The notes under the pieces: generated by a model
What the model saw: the letters and a program-made list of their open reading frames with translations, nothing else
What the model was told of the DNA's origin: nothing
Database searches by the model: none
Source of the DNA: Phorcus lineatus
Lineage: Eukaryota > Mollusca > Gastropoda > Trochida > Trochidae
NCBI GenBank assembly: GCA_921293015.1
Contig: OV121096.1
Coordinates: forward strand, 26,423,729-26,487,728
Direction of reading: 5' to 3'
Length of the DNA: 64,000 nt
Part shown: positions 50,401 through 63,480 of the stretch, piece by piece
Layout of the letters: each line of letters starts with the position of its first letter
Position numbering within the stretch: the stretch's first letter is position 1
Translations under genes and position numbers: made by a program

Positions 50401-53400
50401 TCGAGTTTACGCCGAATATAGCTGTCATATTATACATCCCAAAGTACATTATTACATCTAGGGTAATTACGCACCTAACAGTCTGCAAACCATAAGTAAG
50501 TTGTCCAACCTCTTTTAAAAATAGGGCAATGCGATGCTTTCGTAGTTCTTGTGCACTCAAAACCGACGGTGTTCCGAGGAATAAAAGTTTTAATGTAATT
50601 GCCATTATAGAGGTTTTTTTCAAGACCTTGTGGAAATGAAATCCTCTGATAGAATAGGTGCCCCATAGTTGCATTTCGATTACTTGCCAATGATTTCGAA
50701 TTTATCTATATCAGCGGCTTTCCAAAATCAAATACTTTTTCCAAACACCATTTGCAGGCTTATATACCTCTAGGTTATTTTTCGCTGTCGGGAATGTTAT
50801 TGCCTGTGGAATACTTGTTATTGTAGTTTTCATATTGCATGTTAAAGTATATGAATCTACGAGTCTTTCTAGATATATAACGTTATTACACAGTAGCGAC
50901 GGTTAACTATAGGTCATTATACCGTTATCAAGCTTATCTCTATAAGACTGTATACAAAACATCTGGAACTACAAAACATAGTTGTATATATTTGTCATTT
51001 CGCAACTGATTTCAAAATGCTCATTGTGCAGTATAATAGTATCTAATAATCCAATCATTTTTATATTATCACAGGTGAAATCTTAAATGACCATAACTCA
51101 GTATTTACTTTTTAATCTGCATGGGTTTGAATAAATACAATCTTAGACAACACAACTTTACAGATAATACCAATAACGATTTGATGATGTTTTATGCAAA
51201 CTGAAGTGCATCTTGTCATTTCCTTGAAAATGATTTATTTCAAATAGGGTTAGAATAGCACAAAAGTTAGTCCTTTTTGTATTTTTGCATTTCTATATAT
51301 AATATATTCAGTAAAACATAAAATTGTGTATAAAATATTTTTTGAGATCTCCATATTCATGAAAAATATTATTTTGAAGATGGTCTTTCAAATATACTAC
51401 AATAATGGTGGTAACAAGGTCGAGCTGATTACAGCTCCTAGACACTTGGGAGTATGACCCTTTGATAAGTAAGGGAATCATTATTGTTTTAAAATTGTTC
51501 TCGTAAAGCAAATACATGGTTTGAGTAAGTTATGATTATGTCACCATTAATAACGATTTTAAATTTTATTGGAAGGCGGGGGACAAGATAAATATGTTGA
51601 CAAAATTAATGTTTGTTGAATCGTATTTGGTGGATCGATAATCACAAATTCAACCACAGGCCTTAAATACTTATCAATGGTATATAATCTTTTCATCGTC
51701 GTTTAAGAGTAAAACTACGTTAAGTTTTACATTATTTTTTTATCTCATTATTCTACATCAGCGTAATTGTATCCGCAGAACTCCTACATTCCCTGCTATC
51801 TGACAAATGCATCGGATGGTTGCATATTACCAGCCAATGTCCCGTATGTGTCTCTGCGAAATCCCTTAAGTAAGACATCAAAGCTGAACTAAAAGCACCA
51901 ATATTTTCAAATCAAGGAAATTAAATGTTATGTCGGGGATTTCGAACATGCCATTTTCGCCTTTATGTAATAAGGTTGATGAGCCGATCTCACTCACAAC
52001 TGGTCATCTGAACTAGAAGACTGCTTGATGATTGAACAAACCTTTCGTGAACATTTTATTGATGTAAAGTGATAAACATATGGTTCAAACTAATTTTCTT
52101 AATAGAAAGTAAAATTGTTTGTCAAAATGATTTTTTCGCAGGTTGATCTTAAACATTACATTATGCAAAATTTTGTTGTTACAAATAACAAAACAACGAT
52201 TTATATTCTGACGAAGTTACTCGTTAATACAAGTATTCGAATTGATAAACCAGAGTGACGTCATCGCAATTTATGAAAGAGTTTTTACCTTAACCTCAGT
52301 AAATTAATTTTTTTGCATGTGACTCCAATAACACTGTATTTTAACACTATCAGTAACTTCATTGAAAGTCACTTTAACATGATTTACCTGAAAAATCAGT
52401 CAAAAAAAGACTGTGAGCATCTTCTAAAACTGTGTGATCGATTTACAGCAACATTTGCTGAGTGTAAACATAGCATTTGCCTAATACCCATGTTATTGGC
52501 TAGCACTTACAAGTCCAATTCTCATGCAGTTTTTAAACTTGCCAGAACCGTGATAGATCCCTCCTTTGAAGTAAATGGAAGGACTGTAAACCAATAACAT
52601 GAATGACAAATCCGCATTCTAAACTGTGCTGAAGATATTAAAGTATTTCAAATGTGCCTTTGATGATAAAAAAATTGACATTAATTCAATCCATAGAATT
52701 TCTTAACATTGTCTTCATTGTCATATATGGGACATGAAGTTTTGGAAATAAGTAATTATTTCAGATTATCTAACATTACTTGAAAAATTATCCCACTGTC
52801 TTATTGACATATAGAAAATATTTCATGCATACAGTGGAGCTGAATACTTTCAAGAATATAAATATCATAAATGCACGAACAGTCGCATACAATTGAGTGC
52901 TGTTTGTATGAGGGTTCTACTGTCCTGTAATGCAATGTATAATAGATCATTCATTGAAAGCCTATTCCATCGAATTGCTTTATGACAACTATTTGCCATT
53001 AATATTTCAAATGCCTGTAATCAAACAATAATGATGATGTTGATGAACAGCTTAATCTAAAAAAAAACATTTTTGAAAGTTTAGTATCTTACTACTGTTA
53101 GTGGTTAGTTTGTTTGTCTAAGTCACAAGAATGGAACTTAAAAGCTGGTAAAGATGCTTCTGTCAGAGCGAGCACATAAGTTTCGTATCTTTGAAACATT
53201 TCATTGGATATTGGGTTAATTTTTCCTCTTGATTAGCTCTGCTTTTACATGTGGCCTTGAACTTATTCTCTGAATGATTTGAAAGAAAATTGTTTGACAC
53301 ACAGATATAGGTTAATATTATCAGTAGGATTAACTAAGGGAAGTGTTTTGTTCAACGTTCGGCTTTCCTTTGCAAAAAAACATCACAGGTTGTTAAACAG

Positions 53401-54784
53401 TTTGGGCTATTTTGCTTACTAATGTCACTTTGCTTGGTCATTGCATGTCATGGTCATTAAGATAAAAAGCAATTATGTTACATTAAATTGTAATGTCACA
53501 ATGCAAGAATTCATGTAAGAAACACATGTTATTGACGTGTAGTGCCATATATGTAGTACATTAGAAATTAAAATAGATGTCTTGGAATTTATTGCTTGTA
53601 TTGCACAGCATGAATGTGTCATGGTGACACTGACATCGACCAGTAGCCTTTCCTTCAAACTTGGATAATCTGAACAAATACTTTCTTAATTTAATCCCGA
53701 CTTTGATTCATAGTTTTGTATCTATTGATGAATTCAGTTTAGGCGGTCATGGTTTGGAACTTTGTACACATCGCTACAATTAAATCATTTTAATACATCA
53801 CATTGTCAGTTAATGGCATTACTCAGAACTCAGCTGACCATACTGTGACATCACAAAATTTAAGATAACTGCTCAAGCAGCCTTATTGCAGTTTTGAGTT
53901 CATACATGTTTTTTCCTTTATTGAACATGATCTGGACGATAAATAAATATCTCAACCGCGTTCTTCTGATATAAACAATAAGAGAGTAAAATAAAGTAAA
54001 ATGACAAGCATTGGATGTTTGTGACTTAAAACAACTGGTGTTGATATATTGGAAGACATTTGGTGATATTTGTCATTTCTTCAATTGGTTTTTAAAGTTA
54101 GCAAATGAAATTGTGTAATGATTGACTTAAACAAATGGTCAAATTAACAGTTTTGGTTTAGATCCACTCAATACGTGTCCTTTTTTAACTACAACAAGCG
54201 ATTTGCATTTGAAATCTAAACTTAATCAATCAAACGTTCAATTACAAAAACGATTTTTATGACAAATATTTGTTTCAATGAAGAGAGAATGAATAAAGTA
54301 GTTAATTTTATATTGACTTTAATGTTCTTTTATTATTACAGAGAAATATCATCATCTGAAAGTTAATCCGTTGCTAAAAACATAATATTTCAATGGAATT
54401 TCCTTCTGAATTGACAGTGAAAACTAGACATATCATTGAATATTATGTTGTTTGTAATCTTAGCATGTGCACGTAAGGCTATCTTGATTGTGAACTGTTT
54501 TGATTTTTATCAAGTGAAAAACAATTATCTCATGGTTGCTATAAATCGTCATTAAGAATAAAGATTGAAACTTTAACTGTACTTGCTGAGATAATTCAAA
54601 ACTTTATGGATATCATACAAAAGTATCTGTCATTTGGATTTCCAATTTTGAAAATAATAATTTTTAAAACAAGAAATCATATGTCATTTATTACAATAGA
54701 CCAAGAGGTAAATTATAAAGTAATAACATTTTGGTTGTCAATACATCGAAGTCGAGCTTAGAATGTCTGTTTATACAAAATAAT
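44481..54784. other. Long AT-rich non-coding stretch
   Basis: About 10 kb in which I support no gene, array or element. Frames at 47674-47883, 49321-49557, 50301-50690 (both strands), 51308-51517, 52313-52597 and 53473-53658 were inspected; none shows a known domain, a credible splice context or repeated occurrence. The best-looking is 52313-52597 (94 residues, five cysteines), but nothing else supports it. Confidence 0.45.
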
Positions 54785-55230
54785 ATCATCGTGATATTAA
54801 GCTGAAAAAAAACAAGAACCTTCATCTCCAAAGCTTATGAGTTTGTTCGCTTTGACCCCCTGTTATGCAATTAAGAGTTAATCAAGTGTTACTTGTTTCT
54901 CGTCACACCTAGTAAGAATAAACATCGATCCTCATATCAATATTTATTGGTAAATTGATAAATTCTCACTACTTTAAAAAGTCCTAAATACCAAAGTCAT
55001 GCAAGAGTCAATGAATGTGCGCTGACATGGCGGATGCAACGTTAAAACCGTAACATTATGGTCTTGTGGACTTATCACTTGTCTGCAACTGAATTATGTC
55101 ATAATTAGTCTCAGTTAGGATTTAACTCGGTGCACACAACGTGTTACCGAATGTTATTGGAATTAATGATTTTGCCATCGTCGTTTGTGATACGCACCTT
55201 AAATATTACTTGAAAGGAAGCTACAATTCA
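54785..55230 (-). repeat. Dispersed repeat related to the head of segments A/B, inverted
   Basis: Read on the minus strand it gives TTAATTCCAATAACATTCGG, CGTTGCATCCGCCATGTCAG, CATTGACTCTTGCATGACT, GGTGTGACGAGAAAC and GCGAACAAACTCATAAGC, in the same order as 63085-63480 and as the first ~450 bp of segments A and B. Four copies in both orientations mark it as an interspersed repeat rather than a simple local duplication. Confidence 0.8.
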
Positions 55231-55349
55231 CATAAAATGTTTACGAACGAACAACATTGACGTTAATAGGGAGTTTCCTGCCCTTCCCACTAGATTGTTT
55301 GAAGCAAAAGTGAACACAATGAACTTCACAATCATGAATGTGATTTTGT

Positions 55350-55475
55350 AGCATTCAAATGATATTGCAGGATCAATGTGTCTTAACTTGGTTCTATTTC
55401 TGATATTGGCGTAGAGACCAGTTAAGACACTGGTATAAGTGTGCTTAGAATAAACAATTATGGTAACGTTTTAGT
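55350..55475 (+). repeat. Dispersed repeat pair, copy 1
   Basis: AGCATTCAAATGATATTGCA, GTGTCTTAACTTGGTT, TTTCTGATATTGGC and TAAGTGTGCTTA are repeated in order at 57770-57900. Within it GTGTCTTAACT (55378-55388) and AGTTAAGACAC (55420-55430) form a perfect 11-bp stem. Confidence 0.8.
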
Positions 55476-57769
55476 TATACTTTTATATAAGAAAAAAGGT
55501 TTACACATATTCTCCATTCATGATCCCCACAATGCCAGATAATAGCTTCGAGTTATATTTTGATTTCATAAACAATTGATCTGGTTTTCAAACTTAAACC
55601 CGTGAGTAACAAAGTCTGGACAAGTTGTTTGTTTGAAACTATAGTATGAGGTAAATGCCTGCACCTGAATCTGAGTTCAGATATCATATTAGCTACATTG
55701 TATAGAGAGTGCTGCATGGTTTTAGATATTGAGGAGATTGTAGTTACCTTAGATATAATGTAATCTTCTCGTTTTGGTTGATTTAATCATCAGCATCAAT
55801 TATTTTTCATGAAAGTATTGAGTAAGTGTCCTCTTAAGGGTAGGAAACATCGTTTGGGGATGTTTTTCAACTGAGTACTTAAAACAACATGTTTATTTTT
55901 AAGGTGTAAAATTAACATTCTTGTTTGGGAACAAGTTTTACTGATCTTTATTTCTCAATTAGATTTTTGTAACTGAAAGTTGCTTCGTTGGCTTTTTTCA
56001 TGTTAGCACAAAACTTCATGAGTGCTTATCTATTCTCAACTTTTTAGCTTAGTTCATCGATTTGTGATAACCAGGTAGCATGCACTTGGTGTTAATAGTG
56101 TTATTGTGAATTATCGGATCCTTAACATAACTGTAAGGCGAGGCTTCAAATGAAAGAAGGAAAACGAACTGCTGTTGACTGTGGAGCTAAACTGGATAGT
56201 GGCGCCATTAAAGATATTATTATGCAAATTTGTATCATCATCCGTTTGGCTTTTTTTCACCTTTTCAGTTTCAGGAATGAATTGTTATATTGTTTTCAGA
56301 ACAAATTGTGAACCAAATGAAAAACATAGTCGATGTGTCTCTTTCGTGAATTTGAAAAAAACAACAGTACAAGACTTTTTATTTATTTGTAACCGTCACA
56401 TGTTTATAGAACAAATTAATACTCATGAATATTACAGTTCAAGCGATTAAGTTTGACTATCCTTTGTTTGTAAAAATTAACTAGATAACATCTAATGCAT
56501 TTACTCATTTAGTTGTCAAGTATTCATAATGTCATTGTTATTAATGTATTTGTGCACCAACATTTTGAGTACAAACTTTTTTCAAGTATCTTCATATGAA
56601 AACAACAAGAAAAACGACAAACCCTTTTGCTTTTGTGCAATTACTGATTGCAGAAAATATTGAAAATTGCATAAGAGTAATGTCTTGTACGACATTTATT
56701 AAACATTTCTTAAAATTTTGTTACATCACTTTACATCAATCTCAATTTATGTTGATTTATTCAGCAACACTTTCGCTTTTATGATACTTATTGTCAAAAA
56801 TACCTTTTTCCTTATCGGATAACGTGAACAATAAACCATTAGCCAATGATTGTTAGCTGTGCAACTAAATAGCATAAATGTTTTGCAAAGCATACAAGAC
56901 TATTGATTATACATTTTCATCAAACTTCTTTTCGCTTTTCTATCTTTAATGATCTAAAACATTATCTTTTCAAGATCAATCCTATTGTTTGAACAATGAC
57001 GCATCAGCCAATTTATGTTTTTATGCCTTGAGGGGATCTTTCTTTGTCACAACCGGTTATCGTCTTGGGAATTGTTGTTATAATATCTATCAATTTGGAT
57101 CCATTCTTTGCATAACTGTCTGGGATAAATTCTAATTATATTGAGTTGAGTTTCACTCGCTCTATATCAAACAAAATTGATCACGTTTACTGTGTGATAC
57201 TGTTATGCAGTATCATTTATATTGCCCTTTGAAAAGATCACTGAGTAATACCATATTCAAGGAATGACGTCTCTTAATTATATTTCAAGAAGTTTGTAAT
57301 AAAAATAGAATCTAGTTTTTCAAATTCATTCTTATTGAAATAAATAAATATCGTCATTAATTATCATACTCTCTATCATACTCACTTTATTTCTTTTTCT
57401 TGGGTACATACATGTTCATACAGAAATAGTTGTGTTTGCACAGATTGGATAAAATATCATTTTAAAATTTTTATATTTCTATGCATATGGTAGACATGTT
57501 TTACAATCATCATGTGGAGAGATTGTGGCAATATGACCAGAATGTGAAGAACTTGCCGTAATTACAGTTTGAAAAGGCAGTGATTTTGTCAAAATCATAT
57601 AGGGTATGTAGAGATTTTTTCAGTCCAATAAAGTTGGGAATTGTCTTTAAATATCTCTTACCGTATATATATATATTTTTTGTTGCAATGATAATCAGAT
57701 TAAGAACATCATTTCGTTTTTCTGGATATCCAAAAATGATATGTTTTTCATATTCTTTAAAGTTTGTAT
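55476..57769. other. AT-rich non-coding stretch
   Basis: Nothing recognised. Frames at 56175-56450 and 56596-56784 and the opposed pair at 57510-57783 have no identifiable content. Confidence 0.45.
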
Positions 57770-57900
57770 TAGCATTCAAATGATATTGCAGGATATAGTG
57801 TCTTAACTTAGTTATATTTCTGATATTGGCATATAGACTAGTAAAGACACTGTGATATAAGTGTGCTTAAAATTTTGATAATGTTTTAAAGATAAGTGAT
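57770..57900 (+). repeat. Dispersed repeat pair, copy 2
   Basis: Aligned with 55350-55475 over more than 100 bp at clearly high identity. The 11-bp stem is retained with one mismatch (GTGTCTTAACT against AGTAAAGACAC). Confidence 0.8.
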
Positions 57901-59419
57901 TAACACCTTTCAGGATAATATATTGTTTTCTTAATCGTAACATGTTTAAATACTTATCAAAAAAACATTGAAGTAATGTTAAGAATTTGCATTTCTGTAA
58001 GAAGTGGTAAGCAGTAAAAACATTCAAGAAAGTATGAATGTGACCCGCATTGCGCAATGACTTCAAAACTTATGAAAAAAAATTAACACAATCATGTTAA
58101 GATCTAAAATTCATTTAAAATTTTTTTCAATCCTGAAGCCAAACATAAATGCTGATAGTCTATGACGATTAGATTGATGAAGATTATAATGCATGATATG
58201 CAATCTAAAAACATCTGAATGACGAACTCTCTATACATCTATTGTGTTAACTCCTTATTTAAGCCATTATTTAGGCTGGCTTATAAACGTATCCAAAACA
58301 TGTTATTTCAGAGGAGCCAAGTAAAATCTTCTGCCCATCAGTCAACACCTAAGATAATATATTATGTTTTTAATTCTGGGTTAAATACAATAAATCACAA
58401 TCCTTATTTAATGGTTAACGCGCCATTTATCTTTACCTACTTATGAAATATACATTTACCCAATAGCGGATGAACTCCCTGGACTTCTATTGTAGTGAAG
58501 GCAGAGTAAAACAGTTTCAGGTGTAAATACTGTTATTATCAAGCCTGAATAATTCCAAGATGTTACGGTTATGATATAAATACCTCCGGTTATTGTTTAA
58601 ATAGTTCACTGCCTTCATCGACGACGGTACTTTTTCATCACGCCAGCATTACTTTACAACGTCAATTCGTTTAACTGATAATTTGGAGAGATATACTTTT
58701 TATTTCATTCAAAAGGACTGAACGGATGAAAAAGTAACTGTACCCATCTTATATCAAGATGACCTTTTAACAAATAGTGATGCCACTTAATTTTACCTTT
58801 TTGATACGATAACATCCCTAGAGAGTTTACAGAACACTCTCGACTTTGACATTTTTTTGATAATAAAAAAATATGAACTTTTCATGTACAATGTGTTATC
58901 TCCATTTGTGTTGCACAAATCCTTTATTAGTTATTATTAGTTTATGATTATAAATGTTAGCATGGATTCATATGTTCATTGATAGTTATTCATTTGGCGC
59001 GATACTTTTTTTTATCAAATAATGGATTTTCCTGCAATTTCTAAATTCTATTAAAACAAAAAGCTTGAAAATTGACAAATCTAAATTTGGTCAACATAAT
59101 CGAGCCTTTTATTCTAAGAAAAACATAAACAAACTGATGAGCTCTTTAATAAAAAAGATGGTGTTGAAAGGTAGGTGTTAAATTTCATTTAGCTCCGCCC
59201 CTAAATATACTCTAAACTTTGAAAATGTAAAGTTCCACACATTTTTAAGAAAGAGAAAAAGAAAAAACCTCGTACAATAAGAGGTATAAAAGCATTACGA
59301 AGGTAAAAATATTATTTTAAGAATGATATCCTTTATCTGATTGCTATTACTTTTCCAAACAAAGCAATAAAAATTAAGAGATCATGTGCGAAGGATAATC
59401 CACCTTTATTATATAGAAA
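57901..59419. other. AT-rich non-coding stretch
   Basis: Only a short inverted match was seen: GTACTTTTTCATC near 58628 and GATGAAAAAGTAAC near 58720. No gene is supported. Confidence 0.45.
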
Positions 59420-59740
59420 TAAAACATCTTGGATTGCTCTACAAAAAAAATAAAATGGAGTCATTTCATGACAACGAATGCATATCTTTATAGTTCTATT
59501 TCTTACCAATAAGTGGATTAGGAAAAAACATCCCACCATAATCATCATTCCATTTCCTTTAACAATTAGTGAGATTGGAGGACTTTTGACCTCTTCCAGT
59601 AAAAATTGGAATGAAGGTGGAAGAAACTTAGAAAGCTGTGACTTTTTTTCCGGTGACAGCTTAAATCCGATACACGCTACTAGCTTGAAACATGACACAC
59701 ACAATTGGGGAAAGGTAAAAGAAGAGAGACTTCGGAATTG
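59420..59740 (-). repeat. Dispersed repeat, copy 2 (possible Tc1-like remnant)
   Basis: This is the counterpart of 44190-44480. The minus strand holds a 123-residue open frame (59333-59704) including SLIVKGNGMMIMVGCFF, which resembles VIKGNGNMIVFGCFS in the other copy. The overlapping plus-strand frame (59478-59798) is the alternative reading. Neither is recognised as a gene; a degraded transposase is one possibility. Confidence 0.5.
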
Positions 59741-60026
59741 TAAGAAAATACGATTAACAGAAAGTGGAAACCCAAAAGAAATACAAAAGCAATCGTGACG
59801 TTTTTTGTGTTGAAAAAGAATTTTCGAGTGAATTAACGGAAAACTTTGAACATCAAATATACACGAATATGAATATCTATGAAATCAATTTAGACAGCAG
59901 TTAAAAACATAATCTAATATTCGAAGTTTTTTCTATGTTTTTATAACACAGTCTCTTAATATGGCTCGGATTATTGATCAAAGCATTCAATGACATGAAA
60001 CTATGAATACTTTGACAACTAACATC

Positions 60027-60054
60027 TACTTACTTACTTACTTACTTACTTACT
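60027..60054. repeat. (TACT)7 microsatellite
   Basis: Seven exact tandem copies of the tetranucleotide TACT. Confidence 0.95.
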
Positions 60055-61318
60055 TTCATGAGTAGATAATGATAAAAGAAATGTTTTGTCCTTTTTTAAA
60101 ATATTACTTTATTTGTTAAATGGCGACTGAACCATTACAACAGGGATATACTAGTCAAGTCTGTAAAGGGTACTGGTATTGAGTTTTAAGCTGCAAAAGT
60201 CTATGACAAGCTTATAGAGAGAAGATTCAGAGTCAGAGAAAAATTTTAGAAATGGTTGTTGATGTTTTCCCGTTTCAGGATTTTGTCACCTTCGCTTAAA
60301 AGTGTTCACTGGTGAGGAAAAAAATTTGCTTTAAAAGGCTATTATGTTTAAGATATATATTATTTACGATTATCATAAACACAAAGGCTTAGACTTTCAA
60401 AGCTCTCTTAGAACTTACACCTATGAACCATACCTTAATATTGGCTTACATCTATATTAGGACTTAGAGAGTTTCTGAAAATCTTGGCCAAAACCTAGTT
60501 TGTGTCGCATCATAAAAGAGCCACTCCTAAGAAACACTATCAACTCTTAACTGCCCTCCTGGCTGTTTTATATAAGTCTCCAAAATTACGTTTGACTATT
60601 TGACGCGCGCCACTGTCGGGTTTTTGATCATAATTGCGTCGTTCTACTTTCATATTGTCACTGTAAAAATACAATAAGCTTTAAAATGTGTCTTTTTGCT
60701 AACAGTCGATACTTCGCGATCAAATGACACCATTGATTAAGTTTGGCATATGTGACTCAAACAACTCACGGATGGATGATAAGATGAACATCTTATCTTA
60801 AACTTACAAAATCCACAATTTATCATGGACAATTATGAAGGAAGTGGTCTCAAATTGCTAAATATCATTACAAGTATTTGCCAGATGATAACCATTTGAG
60901 ACAAAGAAAATCATTTAAGCCATATTAGCAGACAATTTAGCTGATGTGCAAGTGTTCAAATTGTCCGTTCTTGAAAAGAAAATGATTTAGATCATTAGAA
61001 GCGCAAACGCGGAAAAGTAAGTAAGAAAATCAATATAAATAAAGTTTACGACAAACCAATATTCTTACTCAGCGGATGTTTGATACTTGAAATAAACAAT
61101 GTGAAATTTCCCAATAGAATAGCTTTTATATATGAAGAATAAAGAAGTGTGCACATTTAATGTCCCCATTATTAAGTGCATGTTAATGTTACTGTTAACT
61201 TAATGGATAAGAAATTAAGTGAAAACAGTCATAAAACAGTCAAAAAGGTATTTCATTACAGTGAATTGTTTCAGATTAATAACAAAAGAATATTGATTGC
61301 TAATCGTTTGAAATGAAC
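60055..61318. other. AT-rich non-coding stretch
   Basis: Nothing recognised between the tetranucleotide repeat and the mariner element. The minus-strand frame at 61215-61496 is partly antisense or read-through of the mariner tail. Confidence 0.5.
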
Positions 61319-62515
61319 AAATGAGGGAAGTCAATAAGTTTAAAGAAGTGGATATAAGATAGAAGCCAATGGTTGTGATATTGATTTTATATTTCAATAC
61401 TCGTAATCTCCTTGGACCTCGATGCACTTTGCCCATTTGTCTTTGAGACTGTCTACGTCCTTGCGGTAGAAGACTTCTGACTGGCCCATCAGCCACGCCT
61501 CAGTAGCTACCTTAGGTCCATCATCATCGACAACTCTTGTACTGCGCGGGTGGGATTTTAAATTGCAAAACGAATAGAAGTGGTTTGGGGCCTGATCTTG
61601 ACTGTAGGGCGTATGGTTAAGTTGTTCCAAGCTACATTTTTGAAGAGCGGCCTATGCAATACGACTCATTAGAGCGTTGTCATGTCGAAGCATAACTCCA
61701 GCAGTCAACATGCCGCTCCTCTTCTTCTTGATCGCCACTCTCAATAATTTAAACAAGTCAGTAAGTAGGCTCCTGTTTTTTTTAGTTTAATTGGGTTTAT
61801 AGTCTATAAGTATCACGCCCCTTGAATCCCCCAAAATGATCGCCATGATCTTGCCAACAAAAGGCTGAGTTCTGAACTTGAGTGTAGGAGGATGCTTATG
61901 CCTTCCATTGCATGAATTCTTGTTTGATGTCAGGATCCCAGTGATGAATCCACGTTTCATCCCTGTAACAAGACGGGCATGAAAGTAAACGGGATCAGCA
62001 CTGTAGATGTCCAAGAGCTAATGACTGCTTTCAACTCTCTGGTGTCGACATATGCATTCAAGTTTCGTGGCACCCACCTTGCAGACATCTTGGACATGTC
62101 CAAGTGTCCATGGATTATGGCGCAAACACTTCTCTGAGAAATGCCACATTCTGAAGATGTCTTGTCCGCCGTTATTCTACGATCAGACATCATTAAGCCC
62201 TGGACCTGTGCAACCATATCATATGTAGGAGCTGGGAAGCTCTTAAATTCAGCTGACCATTTTGCAACAGTTTAATATTGATGGGCTTCTTTCCCGTACA
62301 CATTGGTCAAACGTTTATGAGAAACTTGATAACCGCACGATGCTCAGTTTAGGACTTTCCATGATTACAGGAAGATACCTGTGTTCAATAGGCTGTTAAT
62401 TTCAAGTAAATGTCCGGAAAGCCTGTAAACTGTCGTCAGACGGCGTATCCCAATAATGACGTTTTCAGGAATGTATAAATATTCTCCTCTATGAAATTAT
62501 TGACTTCCCCTCGTA
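61319..62515 (-). mobile_element. Degenerate mariner transposon
   Basis: The element is about 1.2 kb, oriented on the minus strand. Terminal inverted repeats are recognisable: ATGAGGGAAGTCAATAAGTT near 61321, and the complement AATTATTGACTTCCCCTCGTA ending at 62515, with GGAAGTCAATAA exact in both. TA follows the right end (62516-62517); the left TA has mutated (AA). Mariners normally have ~25-30-bp inverted repeats, TA target duplications and a ~1.3-kb length; the slight shortfall fits a small internal deletion. The transposase inside is broken (see pseudogene entry), so the copy is immobile by itself. Confidence 0.92.
61394..62362 (-). pseudogene. Mariner transposase pseudogene (DD34D type)
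   Basis: Mariner transposases cut and paste DNA through an N-terminal helix-turn-helix region and a DDD catalytic core. Minus-strand pieces, in changing frames: VAKWSAEF (near 62265); the second helix-turn-helix region VQGLMMSDRRIT..ISQRSV; the linker ARWVPRNLNA; IYSADPVYFHARLVTG; DETWIHHWDP, with the first catalytic Asp; KFRTQPFVGKIMAIILGDS; HDNAL, with the second Asp; EQLNHTPYSQDQAPNHF; and WAKCIEVQGDY at the end. Where DD34D mariners have LAPSD this copy has QAPNH, so the third catalytic Asp is His. There are at least three frameshifts (before HQRVESS, before DETW, after MQWK), several stops, and about 15 residues missing before VAQVQ. The start at 62362 is the ATG of MESPKL; the reading frame is lost soon after. 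Confidence 0.92.
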
Positions 62516-63084
62516 TAGATATCTTTCATGTCTTTTTACTAAATTCTTCAAATACAGAATTGGCATCATAAAGATATTTTGACTGGATGTACAATTGATT
62601 GCGAAAATTTTTCAAATACTAAACAATCACATACAAACCATAGATAACCACATGTTTTCAGGTTTATTAGTATATAAGTAAGTATTTGTTAGTAATAATT
62701 GAAATACAAGAACCCTTTCAGATACTTAAAGACTTCCATCCTTTCTACAATATGTTTATGGCTTATAATGACCCCTAGGTCTAGGTCTTCCTCATACCAC
62801 ATTTTCCTTCAGATAAACCCTTATATCACGTGAAGTGACTCAGAATGATATAACCTGTTCATTTGTACCCAAATATCTGAATAAATCTGTAGGCTACGTT
62901 CAACGCTATAAGTCAGTTAAAGTCCTGCAATTTAATTTGTATACTAGTTCATAGCTACATCCAAGGAGAAATTAATTCATGAATACCTTTTCTTGATAAA
63001 CCCTATTCTCTTTGTTCTGTTTTCTCTTTTTTTCCCCAGGAATTAATGCAATTATGAAATGTAGTTTTGTCTTTGTACAAATTC
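62516..63084. other. AT-rich non-coding stretch
   Basis: Nothing recognised. Confidence 0.5.
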
Positions 63085-63480
63085 GCATCATCATAGCCAA
63101 AGGACATTTATTCCAATAACATAAGGTGACTCGTTGTGCTCAAACAGCAAAATCATACTTGACAATAATGTAATACAATGATTGGCAAACGATTTGTTCA
63201 CAAACCCAGAATGTCATGGCTTTAGCGTTGCATCCGCCATGTCAGAGTAAATGCATTGACTCTTGCATGACTCTGGTATTTAAGACTTCTTAAAGCATGG
63301 AGAAATTATAAATTTGTCAATAAATATCGACATGATGATCGATTTGTACTGTTACAAGGTGTGTCGAAACAGGAGAAACACTTAATTAACTCTATTGACA
63401 ATTAACACGGGGTCAGTGCGAACAAACTCATAAACTTGGGAATTTATTTCGGTTTCTATGTACTCGTAATTGCAAGGTGA
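63085..63480 (+). repeat. Dispersed repeat related to the head of segments A/B
   Basis: ATTCCAATAACATAAGGTGA, CGTTGCATCCGCCATGTCAG, TGACTCTTGCATGACT, AAGGTGTGTCGAAAC and GCGAACAAACTCATAAAC follow in the same order as in the inverted copy at 54785-55230. This pair is more alike than either is to segments A/B. Confidence 0.8.

Noticed and set aside
50372..50690. Two overlapping minus-strand frames near 50.4-50.7 kb
   Set aside because: Frames overlap each other in different phases and neither shows a domain or conserved copy.
52313..52597. 94-residue plus-strand frame with five cysteines
   Set aside because: No recognisable domain, no splice context, no paralogue in the window; length is within what chance gives.
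56175..56450. 91-residue plus-strand frame
   Set aside because: No domain, no repeat support and no splice signals; treated as chance.
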